NCBI GenBank assembly: GCA_019239425.1
Contig: JAFAZX010000045.1
Coordinates: forward strand, 372,001 to 436,000
Length of the DNA: 64,000 nucleotides
Direction of reading: 5' to 3'
DNA from: Acidobacteriota bacterium
GTDB lineage: Bacteria; Acidobacteriota; Blastocatellia; Pyrinomonadales; Pyrinomonadaceae
Below the pieces are notes generated by a model. The model was not told where the DNA came from. It saw only the letters and a list, made by a program, of their open reading frames with translations, and made no database searches. Shown one piece after another: positions 23,537-34,349 of this stretch. Within the stretch, counting starts at the first letter, position 1; each line of letters starts with the position of its first letter. The position numbers and the translations under genes are program-made.

Positions 23537-26500
23537 TTAGTGAGTATCCTTTAAGAGGACGACGTCGCTCGTCGTCAGGCCGTTGGCGAGGAGGAGGCGG
23601 CCGTCGCGCGAGATGTCGAAGGAGTAGAAGACCTCGCGCGCGTAGTTGGTGAGCTGGCGCGGCTCGCCGCCTTCGAGCGGCTGGACGCGCAGGTTGGTGA
23701 CGCCGTCGCGGTAGTCCGTGTAGACGAGGGAGCGCGCGTCCGTCGTCCAGTGAATCGAAGACATGCCGTTGGCCTCGTTCTGCGGCACCTCGTAGACGCG
23801 CGGCTCGCCGCCCTCGGCCGGGATGACGGCGACTGACCACGGCGCGCCCGGCCTCTCCTCCTTGTGCCAGTAGGCGACGACCTTCCCGTCGGGCGAGACC
23901 GAAGGGCGCATCGAGAGGTCTTTCGTCAACCGTTCGGGGTTGCCGCCTTCAATCGGCACGCGCCAGAGGCTCGTCCGGGAGTTCTGCCCCGCGTGCTCAT
24001 AGACGACCCAGCGGCCGTCGCGCGTCACCTGCGGCCAGTTGCTGTTCTCTTCGCCCTGCGTAAGGCGCACGGGGTTGCTGCCGTCCCTGTCCATCCGCCA
24101 AATCTGCCACGTCCCCGAGCGGTTCGAGTGGAAGACGATGTAGCGCCCGTCGGGCGAAGAGGCCGGCGCGTAGTTGCGCCCCGCGCCCGCCGTCAACTGC
24201 GCCTGCCCGCTCCCGTCCGCGGACATCTCCCAGATGTCCGCGTTCCCCGAGGCGTCCGAGGCGAAGAGCACGCGCCCGTCCGGCGTCCACGTCAGGTCGA
24301 CGTAGCGCCCCGCGCCCGAAGTGATCTGCGTCGTGCGCGAGTAGTCGTTCGCGGGCGCGAGGAAGATGGTCGTCAGCGTCTGGCTCTGCACGCCCGCGAG
24401 CGTATCCGCGTCGGAGGAGAGGCTCAGGTCGCCGTAGTCTGTCAGGTCGTTCGTCACGCGCGACGCGACGCCCGCGGGGTAAGCGACGCGCCAGAGCTGC
24501 CGCATGGAGATGGTCTCGTCCATCCCCGAGAGCAGCAGCGCCGAGCCGTCCGCGAGCCACACCAACTGGCCCACGTCGCTCCAGCGCTTGCCCGGCGTCA
24601 GCTCGCGCTGGGCGCCGCCCTCCGTCTCCGCCTCCAGCGCCTTCAGGAAGAAGCCGTTCGCGTCCGAGGTCTCGACCAGGAAGGCCACGCGCTGGCCGTC
24701 GGGCGAGAAGGCAGGGGCGACCGCGGCCGAGAAGTGCTCGGGGTAGTCGCGCGCCGTGACGGCGCGTTCGTTCGTCCCGTCATCGTTCGAGACGTAAAGG
24801 GTCTCGCGCGCGACCTTCGCGTCCGCGAGGACGAAGGCGAGACGTTTGCCGTCTTGCGAGACGCCGACGCCGCCGGCCACGCCGCGCCGGATGGGCGTCA
24901 CCGAGCCGCCGAGCGCCGGCACGCGGTAGAGGTCGAAGCCCGCGCCCTCCTTCGCCGCCAGAGTGTAATAGAGGTACGTGCCGTCGTGCGAGAAGGTGAT
25001 GTTGCGGAAGTACGCCTCCGCGGGCGGCACCAGGCGCACGCTGTTCGAGACGGCGACCTGCCGCACCCAGAGGCCCTGCTTCCCCGCCTCGTCGATGACG
25101 TAGGCGACGATCTTCCCGTCCGGCGAAAGGGCCGCGCGCCTCACGTTCCCGGCGGCCGTAATCTTCGAGACGGCCGCGTGCTGGAACGAGGGGCGCTCGA
25201 CGCCCTTCCCCCTGAAGTACCAGACGCCGAGGCCCGCGGCCGACAGCGCGACGAGCGCGAGCGCCGCCGCGAGCGGCAGAAGGCTGCGACGCTTTCTCGA
25301 TTCGCCGCGACGTGAGACCGCGCCGCCCTCGTCAAGCTTCAGAGCGACCGGCGCGTCCTTCGTCGCCTGCGTCGAAGGCGTCGTGTGAATGGCCTTCGCG
25401 CCGGCCTCGGTCGTGTGCGTCGCCTCCCAGGAGCCGACGCGGCGGAGCAGCTCCGCGAAGCGCCTGTCCGAACGCAGGCCGTCGAGCCGCGGGTCGACGC
25501 GGACGAAGGCGAGTCCGACGGCGTGCTCTTCGGCCGCGCGCCCCAGCCATTCGAGCGCGCGGTCGTTGTCGCCCAGGAGCGAGTAGACGACCGCCGCCTC
25601 GTACGCCAGCGCGCCGCGCACCAAGCCCTCCGAAATAATCTTCTCGACCTCGGCGCGAGCCTCCTCCTTCCGGCCGCACGAGGCGAGCACGTGCCCGTAC
25701 TTCAGGCACGTCGTCGGCGAGTCGCCCGCGAACGCGCGCTCCTGCTCGTAGACGGCGAGCGCCTCCTCGCACATCCCCTTCCGCTCGTAGCACCAGCGCA
25801 GGACGATGTGCGCTGACATCGAGCCGGCGTCGAGTTCGAGCGCGCGCCGGCAAGCTTCAAGCGCCTCGTCAAATTTGCCGGCGAGGAAGAGGACGTTGGC
25901 CGCGCCGGTCGCCACCACCGCCGAGCGCGGCGTCAGCTCGCGCGCCTGCTCGATCTCGGCGGCGGCCTCTTCGTGCCGCCCCATCGCCGAGAGGTTGAAG
26001 GCGTGCCAGCGGCGCGCGACTGCGCTCTCGGGTTTCAACTCGACGGCGCGCGAGAGTTCCCTCTCCGCGCCCTCCCAGTCGCGCTCGTAGTAGAGCTTGA
26101 CGAAGCCGAGCGAGGCGTGCGCCTCGGCGAGAGCGTCGTCGGCCTCCACCGCCCTCAAAGCGGCGGCGACCGCCTTCTCCCACGCGCCCGCGGGCGGAGG
26201 CTCGACGTACCAGTTCATCAGGGCGTAGCACTCGGCCAGCTCCGACCACGCCATCGCGAACTTCGGGTCGCGCTCGACGGCGCGCTCAAGGCGTTCGACC
26301 GCCTGCCGCATGCCGTCGGCCGTGCGGCGCGTCGAGAAGTAGCGCCCCGCGACGTAGAGCTGATGCGCCTCCTCGTCGTCCGTGAGGCGCGGGCCTGTGT
26401 TGGGCGTCGTGTGCACGCCCTGTGAAGGGATCGTCTTCGTCGGCCCAGTGGTGCGCGGCTTTAAGGGGTCGCCGGTCGTCGCGCCGGGTTCGCGCGCGGG

Positions 26501-28174
26501 CGCGACCTCGGTCACGGCCGCGCGCGCTCGCTCCAACCCGTCATCCATCAGTTGCGGAACCAGCGCCTGCGCGACCTGCTCGGAGACCGCGTCCTCGACG
26601 GCGAAGAAGTCTGTGAACTTCTCGTCGAACTTGCCGGCCCAGAGCGGCGCGCCGTCGCGCGTGCGGACGAGCTGGACGGTGACGCGCACGCGCTCGCCGC
26701 CGCGCTGGATGCGCCCGTCGAGAACATAACTAACGTCCAGCTCGTGCCCCGCGAGCGCCGCGCTCTGCTCGCCGTCGAAGTATTTGATGACCGAGCTGGT
26801 GGGCCGCACGATGATGCCGCCGACGTTCGAGAGCTTCGTGATGATGGCGTCGGCCACGCCCATGCCGAGGAACTCGTCGCGGTTCTCCTCGTGGCTCAAG
26901 GTCTTGAACGGGAGGACGGCGATGGACTTCGCGCCGGTCGTCGGCTCCGCCTCGCCGATGCGCGTGTCGGCCGTGACGGGGAAGTATGCGGGCGCGCTGA
27001 CGGGGCGGCCTTCGAGGTAGTGCTCGATGTCGCGCGCGAAATCCTCGACCGTCTGGTAGCGCCGCTGCGGCTCCTTGCGCAGGGCCTTGAGGACGATGTT
27101 GTCGATGCTGCCCGAGAGCTGCCGGCGCAGCTTCTCAAGGCTCCCGTCGCGGACGCGGCTGACGGAGTCGGGCGTGATCTCCAGCGGCTCGCGCCCGAAC
27201 GAGGGGAGGACTTCGATGAGGTTGACGGCGACGGACGGGCGCTCCGGCTCCTGCTCGCAGATGACGCGCGCCACCTCTTCGGGCGAGCGGCTGCGGAAGG
27301 TGTATGGGCGGTGGCCCGTCAAGAGGTCGTAGAGCAGGACGCCCAACGAGTAAACGTCCGAGACCATCGTCACCGTCTCGCCGCGCACCTGTTCGGGACT
27401 CGCGTACTCGGGCGTCATCAGGCGCATCGCGAGCGTCGTCGGGTCGAGCGCGCGCCCGCCCATCTCGGGGTTGAGGAGCTTGGCGATGCCGAAGTCTAAA
27501 AGCTTCGGCGTGCCGTCGGCCAGCACCAGCACGTTCGAGGGCTTGAGGTCGCGGTGGATGACGAGGTTATGGTGCGCGTAGGCGACGGCCGCGCAGACCT
27601 TGAGGAAGAGCCGCAGGCGCTCGGGCGTCGAGAGCTTGTGCGCGTCGCTGAACTGGTTGATGGGTAGCCCCTCGATGTACTCCATGACGAAGTACGGGAG
27701 GCTGTCGTCGGTCGTGCCGCCGTCAAGCAGGCGCGCGATGTTCTGGTGTTCGAGCGAGGCGAGGATCTGCCTCTCCTGCCGGAAGCGGCGGAGGATGAAG
27801 TCGGTGTCCATCCCCCGCTTGACGAGCTTGATGGCGACGCGCTTCTGGAACTCGTCGTCGGCGCGGACGGCCAGGTAGACCGCGCCCATGCCGCCGCGGC
27901 CCAGCTCCCTCACGATGCGGTAGGCGCCGACGCGGCGTCCGATGAAGGGCGCGTCGTCGTCGAGCTTGGCGGCGTTGGTGATGCGGCCGGCGACCGCGGG
28001 CTCTTCGATGAAGGAGCCGGCCGCGTCGTGCGATTGGATGAGCAGCTCGACCTGCCGGCGCAGCTCGGCGTCCCCGCCGCAGGCGTCGGCTAAGTACGCT
28101 TCGCGCTCGGCGGGGTCGAGTTCGACGGCGGCGTCGAAGACGCCTTCAATCTGCTTCCAGCGTTCGGGTGTCAA
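23537..28174 (-). CDS. Membrane Ser/Thr protein kinase - FlgO/TolB-like - TPR - propeller fusion
   Basis: This 1545-aa protein joins four modules. Residues ~82-375 are a PknB-type kinase with GRGGMGAVY, VAIK (K116), HRDLKPSN (D209) and DFG (D227), all intact. Residues ~415-545 match the TolB/FlgO-like domain that starts KSIAVLPFKTLS. Residues ~600-930 carry TPRs. A single membrane helix at ~990 (LPLAAALALVALSAAGLGVW) precedes a C-terminal six- to seven-bladed WD40/TolB-type propeller (FSPDGQRVAFL, ASSPDGRYIVFHSNRSG, SVSPDGKVVAYW). The kinase should be cytoplasmic and the propeller periplasmic. The start is TTG at 28174 with weak Shine-Dalgarno. This arrangement is common in Acidobacteriota. 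Confidence 0.92.
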   Translation of the reverse strand: MTPERWKQIEGVFDAAVELDPAEREAYLADACGGDAELRRQVELLIQSHDAAGSFIEEPAVAGRITNAAKLDDDAPFIGRRVGAYRIVRELGRGGMGAVYLAVRADDEFQKRVAIKLVKRGMDTDFILRRFRQERQILASLEHQNIARLLDGGTTDDSLPYFVMEYIEGLPINQFSDAHKLSTPERLRLFLKVCAAVAYAHHNLVIHRDLKPSNVLVLADGTPKLLDFGIAKLLNPEMGGRALDPTTLAMRLMTPEYASPEQVRGETVTMVSDVYSLGVLLYDLLTGHRPYTFRSRSPEEVARVICEQEPERPSVAVNLIEVLPSFGREPLEITPDSVSRVRDGSLEKLRRQLSGSIDNIVLKALRKEPQRRYQTVEDFARDIEHYLEGRPVSAPAYFPVTADTRIGEAEPTTGAKSIAVLPFKTLSHEENRDEFLGMGVADAIITKLSNVGGIIVRPTSSVIKYFDGEQSAALAGHELDVSYVLDGRIQRGGERVRVTVQLVRTRDGAPLWAGKFDEKFTDFFAVEDAVSEQVAQALVPQLMDDGLERARAAVTEVAPAREPGATTGDPLKPRTTGPTKTIPSQGVHTTPNTGPRLTDDEEAHQLYVAGRYFSTRRTADGMRQAVERLERAVERDPKFAMAWSELAECYALMNWYVEPPPAGAWEKAVAAALRAVEADDALAEAHASLGFVKLYYERDWEGAERELSRAVELKPESAVARRWHAFNLSAMGRHEEAAAEIEQARELTPRSAVVATGAANVLFLAGKFDEALEACRRALELDAGSMSAHIVLRWCYERKGMCEEALAVYEQERAFAGDSPTTCLKYGHVLASCGRKEEARAEVEKIISEGLVRGALAYEAAVVYSLLGDNDRALEWLGRAAEEHAVGLAFVRVDPRLDGLRSDRRFAELLRRVGSWEATHTTEAGAKAIHTTPSTQATKDAPVALKLDEGGAVSRRGESRKRRSLLPLAAALALVALSAAGLGVWYFRGKGVERPSFQHAAVSKITAAGNVRRAALSPDGKIVAYVIDEAGKQGLWVRQVAVSNSVRLVPPAEAYFRNITFSHDGTYLYYTLAAKEGAGFDLYRVPALGGSVTPIRRGVAGGVGVSQDGKRLAFVLADAKVARETLYVSNDDGTNERAVTARDYPEHFSAAVAPAFSPDGQRVAFLVETSDANGFFLKALEAETEGGAQRELTPGKRWSDVGQLVWLADGSALLLSGMDETISMRQLWRVAYPAGVASRVTNDLTDYGDLSLSSDADTLAGVQSQTLTTIFLAPANDYSRTTQITSGAGRYVDLTWTPDGRVLFASDASGNADIWEMSADGSGQAQLTAGAGRNYAPASSPDGRYIVFHSNRSGTWQIWRMDRDGSNPVRLTQGEENSNWPQVTRDGRWVVYEHAGQNSRTSLWRVPIEGGNPERLTKDLSMRPSVSPDGKVVAYWHKEERPGAPWSVAVIPAEGGEPRVYEVPQNEANGMSSIHWTTDARSLVYTDYRDGVTNLRVQPLEGGEPRQLTNYAREVFYSFDISRDGRLLLANGLTTSDVVLLKDTH

Positions 28175-28625
28175 GGGGGAACTTCTACTTCTCTAACTAA
28201 AGGGCGGCCCGGCCGGACTCGCTCCATCTCCGGCCCGCCGCCCACGAAAAACATCGCGTGTCTGTCAGATGATTCTCAGGAAGTGGCGGATGCTTCTGCG
28301 GGGGCCGCCGCGTGCCCGGCCCGTGCCGGCTGCTTCCTAAGGAGAGGCAAGACATTTTCAGACGCGCGCCGATTATAACAAACGAAGTGTGCGCTTGAAA
28401 CCTTCCGGCCGGCGCGGGAAAAATCTCGGCCGCGCCGCGCGAAAAGCCTTAACAAAGCGGGCGGGCGGAGTTATCATACGGCCCGTCCCCGCTACACCTT
28501 CCCCGCAGAAGCCGGTCGCAGCCGGCCGCCCCCGCGGCGATTCCCGACGCAGGCGAAGCCCCCGCCGTTCGAATTGAAATACAGGCCCCTTGTCTCTGCT
28601 CCTTAAACGGATGGAGGCGCACTTC
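28175..28625. other. Divergent intergenic region with a promoter
   Basis: It separates the kinase gene from the WD40/DUF4214 gene. A good promoter candidate for the plus-strand gene lies at 28449-28477. I see no gene, hairpin or known riboswitch in the remainder. Confidence 0.5.
28449..28477 (+). promoter_or_regulatory. Candidate sigma70-type promoter
   Basis: TTAACA (28449-28454) and TATCAT (28472-28477) are spaced by 17 bp; each has one mismatch to consensus. A start near 28484 would give a ~140-nt leader before the GTG at 28626. Confidence 0.55.
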
Positions 28626-31600
28626 GTGAAGTACAGTCCTCAGCGAAAGGCGAGGTCTGCCAGCGCGCGCAGACTCTCAAACAACAAGGCTCTCGTCTTC
28701 TTCGTCTCCGCCGCGTTGACGCTCGCGTCGGCGCTTTTGACTCCGCCGCGTCACGCACGGGCCGCGGGCGAAGGGCCGACGGCAGCGGCCGCCTGGACGC
28801 CCGACCTCGCGTGGATGCGGGGCGGGCGCGCGGGCGGCATCGGCAAGGCCGCGCTCTCGCCGGACGGCCAGACGCTCGCGACGGTCAACGGCGGGGCCAT
28901 CAGCCTCTGGCGCTACGCCGACGGGCAGCTCGTCGGCAGCATCAACGCGCCTTGGATTGACTCGCTCAAGTCGGTCAGGTTCACGCCCGACGGGCAGTAC
29001 GTCGTCGCGGGCGGCACTTGGATTCCGGGCAGCGGCGGCCAGAGCACGCTCCGCATGTGGCGCGTCGCAGACCGGAGCCTCGCGCGCAACTTCGCGGTGA
29101 CGTGGGACGTGAAGTCCGTCGCGGTCTCGTCGGACGGGAAGTACGTGGCGGCGGCCGTCGGCGGCGGCGACCCTTCGGTCATCCTCTTCGACGCGGCGAC
29201 CGGCGCGCAGGTCTTGACGCTCGGACACTTCGCCGCCAACTGCGTCGCCTTCTCGCGCGACGGGTTCGTCGCGGCGACCGGCGCAGACCAGTTCGGCGAC
29301 CCGCCGACCGTGGACGTCTGGCACGTGCCCGACGGCCTCCTCGTGGCGAAGCTCACCGGCCTCAGCTTCATCTCCGACACGGTGGCCTTCTCGCCCGACG
29401 GCCGCTACCTCGCGGCCGGAGACTGGGGCGGCAACGGCCTGCCGGCGAAAGTCCTGGTCTGGCTCGCGCCGGCGTTTACGCCCGTGCGTTCGTTCACGCC
29501 GTACGACGGCTCGGGCGGGCAGATAGCCTTCACGCCCGACAGCCAAAGTCTCGCGACCTTCTCGGGCTCCACCGGGATTGCGCTCTGGCACCTGCCGGAC
29601 GGGCTACGGACTGCTTCGGTGGGCGTCAACGTCAGCCCCGTCTGGAACATCATCTTCTCCGACAACAACACGGTCTTCGCCTCGGGCGGGGACAGCCTGG
29701 CCGAGATCAGGCGCGTCTCGGACGGGGCACTTTTGCGCACGCTCGGCTCCAACCGCGGGGCCGTCACGTCGAGCGTCTTCTCGCCCGACGGCGCGCACTA
29801 CGTCATCGGCAACTTCGCCGGCGGGGTCGAGATGCTGCGCGCCTCGGACGGCGCGGCGGAGCGCAACGTCGCGACGCACAACGCCGTCGTCAACTCGGTC
29901 GCCTTCTCGCCCGACGGGACGCGCGTCGCCTCCGCCTCGGGCCAGTGTTTCGAATCCTACGACACGCGCATCCTCGTCACGCCGGTCGTGAGCGGCATGG
30001 CGCAGCTTACCCTTCCCGGCAACGAGTACGGGACGCTCTCGGTCGCCTTCTCGCCCGACGGGTCTTTGCTCGCCTCGGGCGGGTGCGACGACGACGTGAG
30101 GCTCTGGCGCACCTCGGACGGCGCGCCCGTGCGGGAGCTGGAGGGGAAGGACCAGCCGGTGCCTTCGGTCGCCTTCTCGCCCGACGGGCAGTTCGTCGCG
30201 GGGGGCAGCAGCGACTCGACCGTGAGGCTCTGGCGCGTCTCGGACGGCACGCTCTTCCGGACGATTCCGGGCGACGGCTTCCCGGTCGGCTCCATCGCCT
30301 TCGCGCCCGACGGGAAGACGCTCGCGCTCACGACCTCCAACGGCGTGCAGCTTTGGCGACTGCCCGGCGGCACGCTCATCAGGAAGCTCTACGCCGAGTC
30401 CGGCATCAACAACTTCAACAACGTCGTCTTCTCGAAGGACGGGGCGGCGGTGGGCGTGGCGAACGGCAGCTACCCGCCGACGATACGCTTCTGGCGCACC
30501 TCGGACGGCGCGCAGGTGAAGAGCTACAACCGCGAGACGGGCACGGTGCAGCCGCCCACGCTCGCGCTCTCGCCCGCGGGCACGCTGCTCGGCATCGGCC
30601 GCTACGATTCGGTCGTCGAGGCGGCGCGCATGAACTTCTCGGACGTGGCCTCTTACACACCTGCTTATGAGGGCGAGGTCACGACGGACTGTAACCAGAT
30701 TAAGGGCTGGGCCTGGGACTCGAAGCAGGCGGACGGCGCGGTCGTCGTCGACATCTACGACGGCGGGACGCTACTCGCGACCGTGCCCGCGAACGGCTTC
30801 CGGCAGGACATCTACGACGCGGGCAAGGGCAACGGCTATCACGGCTTCAGCTTCGCCGTCCCGGCGGCTCTCAAGAACGGCACGCCGCACACGCTCTCCG
30901 TCCGAGTCTCCGGCACGAACGTCGAGCTGAGCGGCTCGCCGCAGACGCTGACCTGCGGGACTGCGACCGCGACGCCGACGCCAACACCAGTCTCGACACC
31001 GACGCCAACACCTACGCCGACGCCAACGCCGACGCCGGTCTCAACTCCTACACCAACGCCTACGCCGACACCAACTCCGACACCGACGCCCGTGGTCGTA
31101 CCTACTCCGACGCCGACGCCGAGCGCGACGCCGACGCCGAGTCCGACGCCTCTGCCCGCCATCGTGAAGATTCAGGGGCGTGTTCTGGATAAGGCCGCGG
31201 GCGCCGGCGCCGCGGGGCTGACGGTCACGCTCTCGGGCGACGCGACGGCCGCGGCGCAGACCGACGCCGAAGGGCACTACTCGTTCGTGAACCTGCCCGC
31301 GGGCGGCGCGTACACCGTGATGCTCGCCTCGCCCGGCTGGGCCTCTTCGCCCTACGCGCGCACGTACCTCGACTGCCACGCGGACAAGGCTTCGGACTTT
31401 GAGGCCGCGGCCGACACGGACGGCGCGCCGCCGCCCGTGCTCAGCTACGTCGAGGTGTCGGACGGCTCGTGCCCCGACTGCGACCCCGTGCCCTCGCCCG
31501 GCGCGGCCGCGAACCCCGTCGACGACTCCGAATACTTCGTCGCCTTCCACTACCTCGACTTCCTCGGCCGCGGCCCCGACACCTCGGGGCTCAACTTCTG

Positions 31601-32237
31601 GCAGCGCGAGATCGAGTCGTGCGGCACAGACATACAGTGCCGCGAGGTGAAGAGGATCAACGTCTCTGCCGCGTTCTTCCTGTCCATCGAATTCGAGAAT
31701 TCGGGTTACCTCGCCTACCGCATGGGGCTCGCCTCCTTCGGCGCGGCGCCGAAGTACAGGCAGTTGATGTCCGACTCGCGCGCACTGGCCGCGGGCGTGC
31801 AGGTCGGCATCGGCGATTGGGAGGGAGGGCTGGCGCGGAACCGGCAAGCCTTCGCGAACGAGTGGGTCAACCGCGCCGAGTTCAAAGCGGCGTACGGGGG
31901 GATGACGGACGGGCAGTACGTCTCCGCGCTGCTCTCGAACGCCGGCCTCGGCGAGGCGCGTGCGGCGCCGCTCGTCGCCGGGCTCAACGCCGGGAGCATG
32001 TCGCGCGCCGACGTGCTGCTGAAGGTCGCCGACGACGCGGAGCTGAAGGCGAAGGAGAAGAGCCGGGCCTTCGTGCTGATGCAGTACTACGGCTACCTGC
32101 GCAGAGACCCGGACAAGGAGGGCTACGACTACTGGCTGAGCAAGCTGAACTCTTTCGGCGGCGACTTCGTCCGGGCGGAGATGGTCAAGGCCTTCCTCGA
32201 CTCCGGCGAGTACCGGCACAGGTTCGGCAGTCGTTGA
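28626..32237 (+). CDS. Secreted/surface WD40-like propeller protein with carboxypeptidase-regulatory-like and DUF4214 domains
   Basis: The ~1203-aa protein has a long signal region ([18 protein letters not shown]). About 12 WD40-like blades follow up to ~residue 660 ([30 protein letters not shown]). An Ig-like region ([20 protein letters not shown]) is next, then a Thr-Pro linker (30961-31160), a CarboxypepD_reg/CNA-B-like domain ([20 protein letters not shown]) and a C-terminal DUF4214 domain ([40 protein letters not shown]). I prefer GTG at 28626, with GGAGG eight bases upstream; ATG 28611 is an alternative. It is probably extracellular. The DUF4214 part suggests surface attachment or assembly. 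Confidence 0.85.
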   Translation: MKYSPQRKARSASARRLSNNKALVFFVSAALTLASALLTPPRHARAAGEGPTAAAAWTPDLAWMRGGRAGGIGKAALSPDGQTLATVNGGAISLWRYADGQLVGSINAPWIDSLKSVRFTPDGQYVVAGGTWIPGSGGQSTLRMWRVADRSLARNFAVTWDVKSVAVSSDGKYVAAAVGGGDPSVILFDAATGAQVLTLGHFAANCVAFSRDGFVAATGADQFGDPPTVDVWHVPDGLLVAKLTGLSFISDTVAFSPDGRYLAAGDWGGNGLPAKVLVWLAPAFTPVRSFTPYDGSGGQIAFTPDSQSLATFSGSTGIALWHLPDGLRTASVGVNVSPVWNIIFSDNNTVFASGGDSLAEIRRVSDGALLRTLGSNRGAVTSSVFSPDGAHYVIGNFAGGVEMLRASDGAAERNVATHNAVVNSVAFSPDGTRVASASGQCFESYDTRILVTPVVSGMAQLTLPGNEYGTLSVAFSPDGSLLASGGCDDDVRLWRTSDGAPVRELEGKDQPVPSVAFSPDGQFVAGGSSDSTVRLWRVSDGTLFRTIPGDGFPVGSIAFAPDGKTLALTTSNGVQLWRLPGGTLIRKLYAESGINNFNNVVFSKDGAAVGVANGSYPPTIRFWRTSDGAQVKSYNRETGTVQPPTLALSPAGTLLGIGRYDSVVEAARMNFSDVASYTPAYEGEVTTDCNQIKGWAWDSKQADGAVVVDIYDGGTLLATVPANGFRQDIYDAGKGNGYHGFSFAVPAALKNGTPHTLSVRVSGTNVELSGSPQTLTCGTATATPTPTPVSTPTPTPTPTPTPTPVSTPTPTPTPTPTPTPTPVVVPTPTPTPSATPTPSPTPLPAIVKIQGRVLDKAAGAGAAGLTVTLSGDATAAAQTDAEGHYSFVNLPAGGAYTVMLASPGWASSPYARTYLDCHADKASDFEAAADTDGAPPPVLSYVEVSDGSCPDCDPVPSPGAAANPVDDSEYFVAFHYLDFLGRGPDTSGLNFWQREIESCGTDIQCREVKRINVSAAFFLSIEFENSGYLAYRMGLASFGAAPKYRQLMSDSRALAAGVQVGIGDWEGGLARNRQAFANEWVNRAEFKAAYGGMTDGQYVSALLSNAGLGEARAAPLVAGLNAGSMSRADVLLKVADDAELKAKEKSRAFVLMQYYGYLRRDPDKEGYDYWLSKLNSFGGDFVRAEMVKAFLDSGEYRHRFGSR
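30961..31160 (+). repeat. Coding tandem repeat, Thr-Pro linker
   Basis: Repeats of ACGCC(G/A) and variants encode an alternating Thr-Pro tract with occasional Ser, Val and Ala. It is a flexible linker between the propeller/Ig part and the C-terminal domains, and is probably length-variable between strains. Confidence 0.85.
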
Positions 32238-32240
32238 AGA

Positions 32241-32312
32241 CAATTGACCACGGAGACACGGAGGCACAGCTAAGAGCATTTAGCTGTGCCTCCGTGTCTC
32301 CGTGGTCAATTG
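32241..32312. repeat. Family A hairpin repeat, copy 5, between convergent genes
   Basis: The arms 'ttgaccacggagacacggag' and 'ctccgtgtctccgtggtcaa' both carry CGGAG in place of CAGAG, so the change is paired. It lies between the DUF4214 gene and the PilZ gene, which converge here. Confidence 0.9.
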
Positions 32313-32326
32313 GTCTGGGCTTTAAG

Positions 32327-33136
32327 TCAGGAGACGAAGGTGAGATAGATGTGCGCCTTCTGGCGGAGGAAGGAGAGGGCGGTGGGCAGGTCGCCGTCGC
32401 GGAAGGCCGTGAGCACGTGCGGCGGCGCGCCGTACTTATCCTTGAGGCACTTGTAGGAGGCGACCCACTCCTTCGGGTTGCCGGCCGCGCCCGCGGCCAT
32501 CGCCGCCCAGACGCGGTAGAGGTCGGCGTAAGCCTGCACCGACAGCCTCAACGCCGTCTTCTTCGGGCACTCCGGCAGATCCAACAGAGTCCGGTTCACC
32601 TTCGAGAGCGCGAGCATCACCTTCCGCTTGTACTCCTGCCGGTCGACGCGCTCGGGCGGCAGGTCTTCGCCCTCGTCGTCGACGAAGGAGCGGCTCAGCC
32701 GCTTCAAGGCCGTCACGCCCGCGCGGATCGACTTCGTCTGCGCGAGCGAGAGCGAGAACTTGTCTTCGTCCCCGCCTTCGACTTCGGTGTAGCGCACGCC
32801 GAAGCCGACGCCCTGGAACTGGTTCGTCACCTCGCCCCAGACCTTGACCCACTCGCCGTCGTGCAGCTCGACCTCGACGCGGATCAGCTCGCGCAGCGTC
32901 GTCTTCTGCTCGCTCAGGATGAAGCAGCCGCCCTCGCTGATGTCGCTGATCGTCCCCTCGTAGTAGCCGAAGAGGCCCTCCCAGCGCACGCGCAGGTAGA
33001 TGTTGATGCGCTCGTGCTGGCGGCGCTCGATGGGCTCGATCTCGTCCACCTGGACGACCTTCGTGTCGGGGCCGATGGCCTCGGCGTTGCGGGCCACGAC
33101 GGGCGGCGCGTTCTTCGTGTCGGCGGCGGTGCTCAT
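32327..33136 (-). CDS. PilZ domain protein (probable c-di-GMP effector)
   Basis: The PilZ domain occupies ~38-125. RRQHERINIYLRVRW supplies the RxxxR-like front, and DISEGGCFIL matches the second motif (D/NxSxxG) needed for c-di-GMP binding. The C-terminal ~140 residues are helical with no known domain (KRLSRSFVDDEGEDLPPERV). GAGAGG lies six bases before the ATG at 33136. It starts 9 nt after the 370-aa gene and is last in the minus-strand cluster with the actin-like ATPase, making it the likely c-di-GMP reader of that system. Confidence 0.85.
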   Translation of the reverse strand: MSTAADTKNAPPVVARNAEAIGPDTKVVQVDEIEPIERRQHERINIYLRVRWEGLFGYYEGTISDISEGGCFILSEQKTTLRELIRVEVELHDGEWVKVWGEVTNQFQGVGFGVRYTEVEGGDEDKFSLSLAQTKSIRAGVTALKRLSRSFVDDEGEDLPPERVDRQEYKRKVMLALSKVNRTLLDLPECPKKTALRLSVQAYADLYRVWAAMAAGAAGNPKEWVASYKCLKDKYGAPPHVLTAFRDGDLPTALSFLRQKAHIYLTFVS

Positions 33137-33145
33137 GTTGCCTCT

Positions 33146-34258
33146 CTACTCCCCCGCGTCCTCGGCCGCGTGCGCCTGCACGCCCCGCAGCGCCTCGCGC
33201 ATGCCGACGTGGTGGATGAGCGTGGACAGGTACTGCGCGAACTCGTGGAGCACCAGCTCGAAGTCCTCCATCGCCTCGAAGGCGTGCTTCACGTCGTCCA
33301 CGTAGCGGGCGAACGCACCCCAGTCCCTGTAGAAGAGGAAGTGCATCGTCTCCTCGCGGAAGTGTTCGAGGTGGCGGACGAGCGAGTGCTTGAGGAGGAT
33401 GCCGCTCGAACCCTCGGCGGTCGAGACCCGCTGCAGGAGCGAGTGCAGCTCATGGTAGAGCGTGAAGGAGTTCTGCACCTTGGCGCGGTAGTCTTCGAAG
33501 AGCTGCTCGCCGGTCACGCGCGGGTTGAACGCCTGCGCGAGCGTGACGGCCGTCTGCTGGAGGCAGTTGTGCAGCAGCCCGTAGGCGCGGCTGAGGTCTG
33601 CGCGCTTGTACGCGCGCGACTCGTCGGCGAGGCCGGGGAACTCCTGGCGGAAGACCTTCGTCAGCTCGTGGCCGATGACGAAGCGCATGCCGTCGAGGAC
33701 TTCGTGCACGCGGCGCGGCAGGCGCGTGCCGCCCGAGACGGCCTCGGTTATCTGCGCGAGCAGGGCGGCGCTCTGCGCCCTCACGTCCTCGAAGAGCGGC
33801 CCCGTGCTGACGGCGCGCGGCTGCGTCAGCGTGTCCTCGATGACGGCCAGCGTGCCGAGCGTCCCCAGCAGGCGCGCGAAGGTCGCGGAGATCAGCTCGC
33901 GCAAGTTCACGGGCACCCTGCTCGTGACGATCTCGGCGAAGGCGGGCGGCAGCTCTCGGGCCGCCTGTCCGGGCGCGGCCGTCGACTCGGCCGCCAACTC
34001 GGCCGCTTCCGGAAGGTCGGACGGCGGCGGCGGGGGCGGCGGAGGGTTGACGGCCTGCGGCGCGGGCGTCTCGTTCGACTCGAACTCGGGCGCGGGCGTC
34101 TCGTTCGATGCTGACTCGGGCGCGGGCGTCTGCGCCGCGGGGGGCGGCGACTCTTCCCAGCGCGCGGGCGTCGACCAGTCCAGCTCTCCCAGGTCGATCT
34201 CGACTACGAACTCGTTGTCGGCGGTTGTGTCGCTCACATCGTTTCGGGGGAAGCCCAC
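33146..34258 (-). CDS. Hypothetical helical protein with Pro-rich N-terminal linker, 370 aa
   Basis: No family is recognised. Residues ~1-100 are acidic and low-complexity, with direct repeats (ESASNETPAPE / EFESNETPAPQ) and a run of eight prolines. Residues ~110-360 are a helical domain (LRELISATFARLLGTLGTLA, VLDGMRFVIGHELTKVFRQE, VRHLEHFREETMHFLFYRD) without membrane helices. The GTG at 34258 is the longest start; a GTG at 34237 is possible. It lies between the actin-like ATPase and PilZ genes and is probably a partner or adaptor, which is inferred only from position. Confidence 0.75.
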   Translation of the reverse strand: MGFPRNDVSDTTADNEFVVEIDLGELDWSTPARWEESPPPAAQTPAPESASNETPAPEFESNETPAPQAVNPPPPPPPPSDLPEAAELAAESTAAPGQAARELPPAFAEIVTSRVPVNLRELISATFARLLGTLGTLAVIEDTLTQPRAVSTGPLFEDVRAQSAALLAQITEAVSGGTRLPRRVHEVLDGMRFVIGHELTKVFRQEFPGLADESRAYKRADLSRAYGLLHNCLQQTAVTLAQAFNPRVTGEQLFEDYRAKVQNSFTLYHELHSLLQRVSTAEGSSGILLKHSLVRHLEHFREETMHFLFYRDWGAFARYVDDVKHAFEAMEDFELVLHEFAQYLSTLIHHVGMREALRGVQAHAAEDAGE

Positions 34259-34349
34259 ACGGGGCGGGCCGTCTGAGTATGGGTGTGCGCCCGGCGCGGG
34301 AGCGGGGCCGCGCCGGGCACACGAGGCGGGATTGTGGAAGCGGCGCGTC

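Noticed and set aside
31469..34114. An 881-codon plus-strand frame across the DUF4214, PilZ and 370-aa genes
   Set aside because: It starts inside the DUF4214 gene and runs antisense to the PilZ and 370-aa genes. It passes through a family A repeat ([16 protein letters not shown]) and has shadow-like composition.
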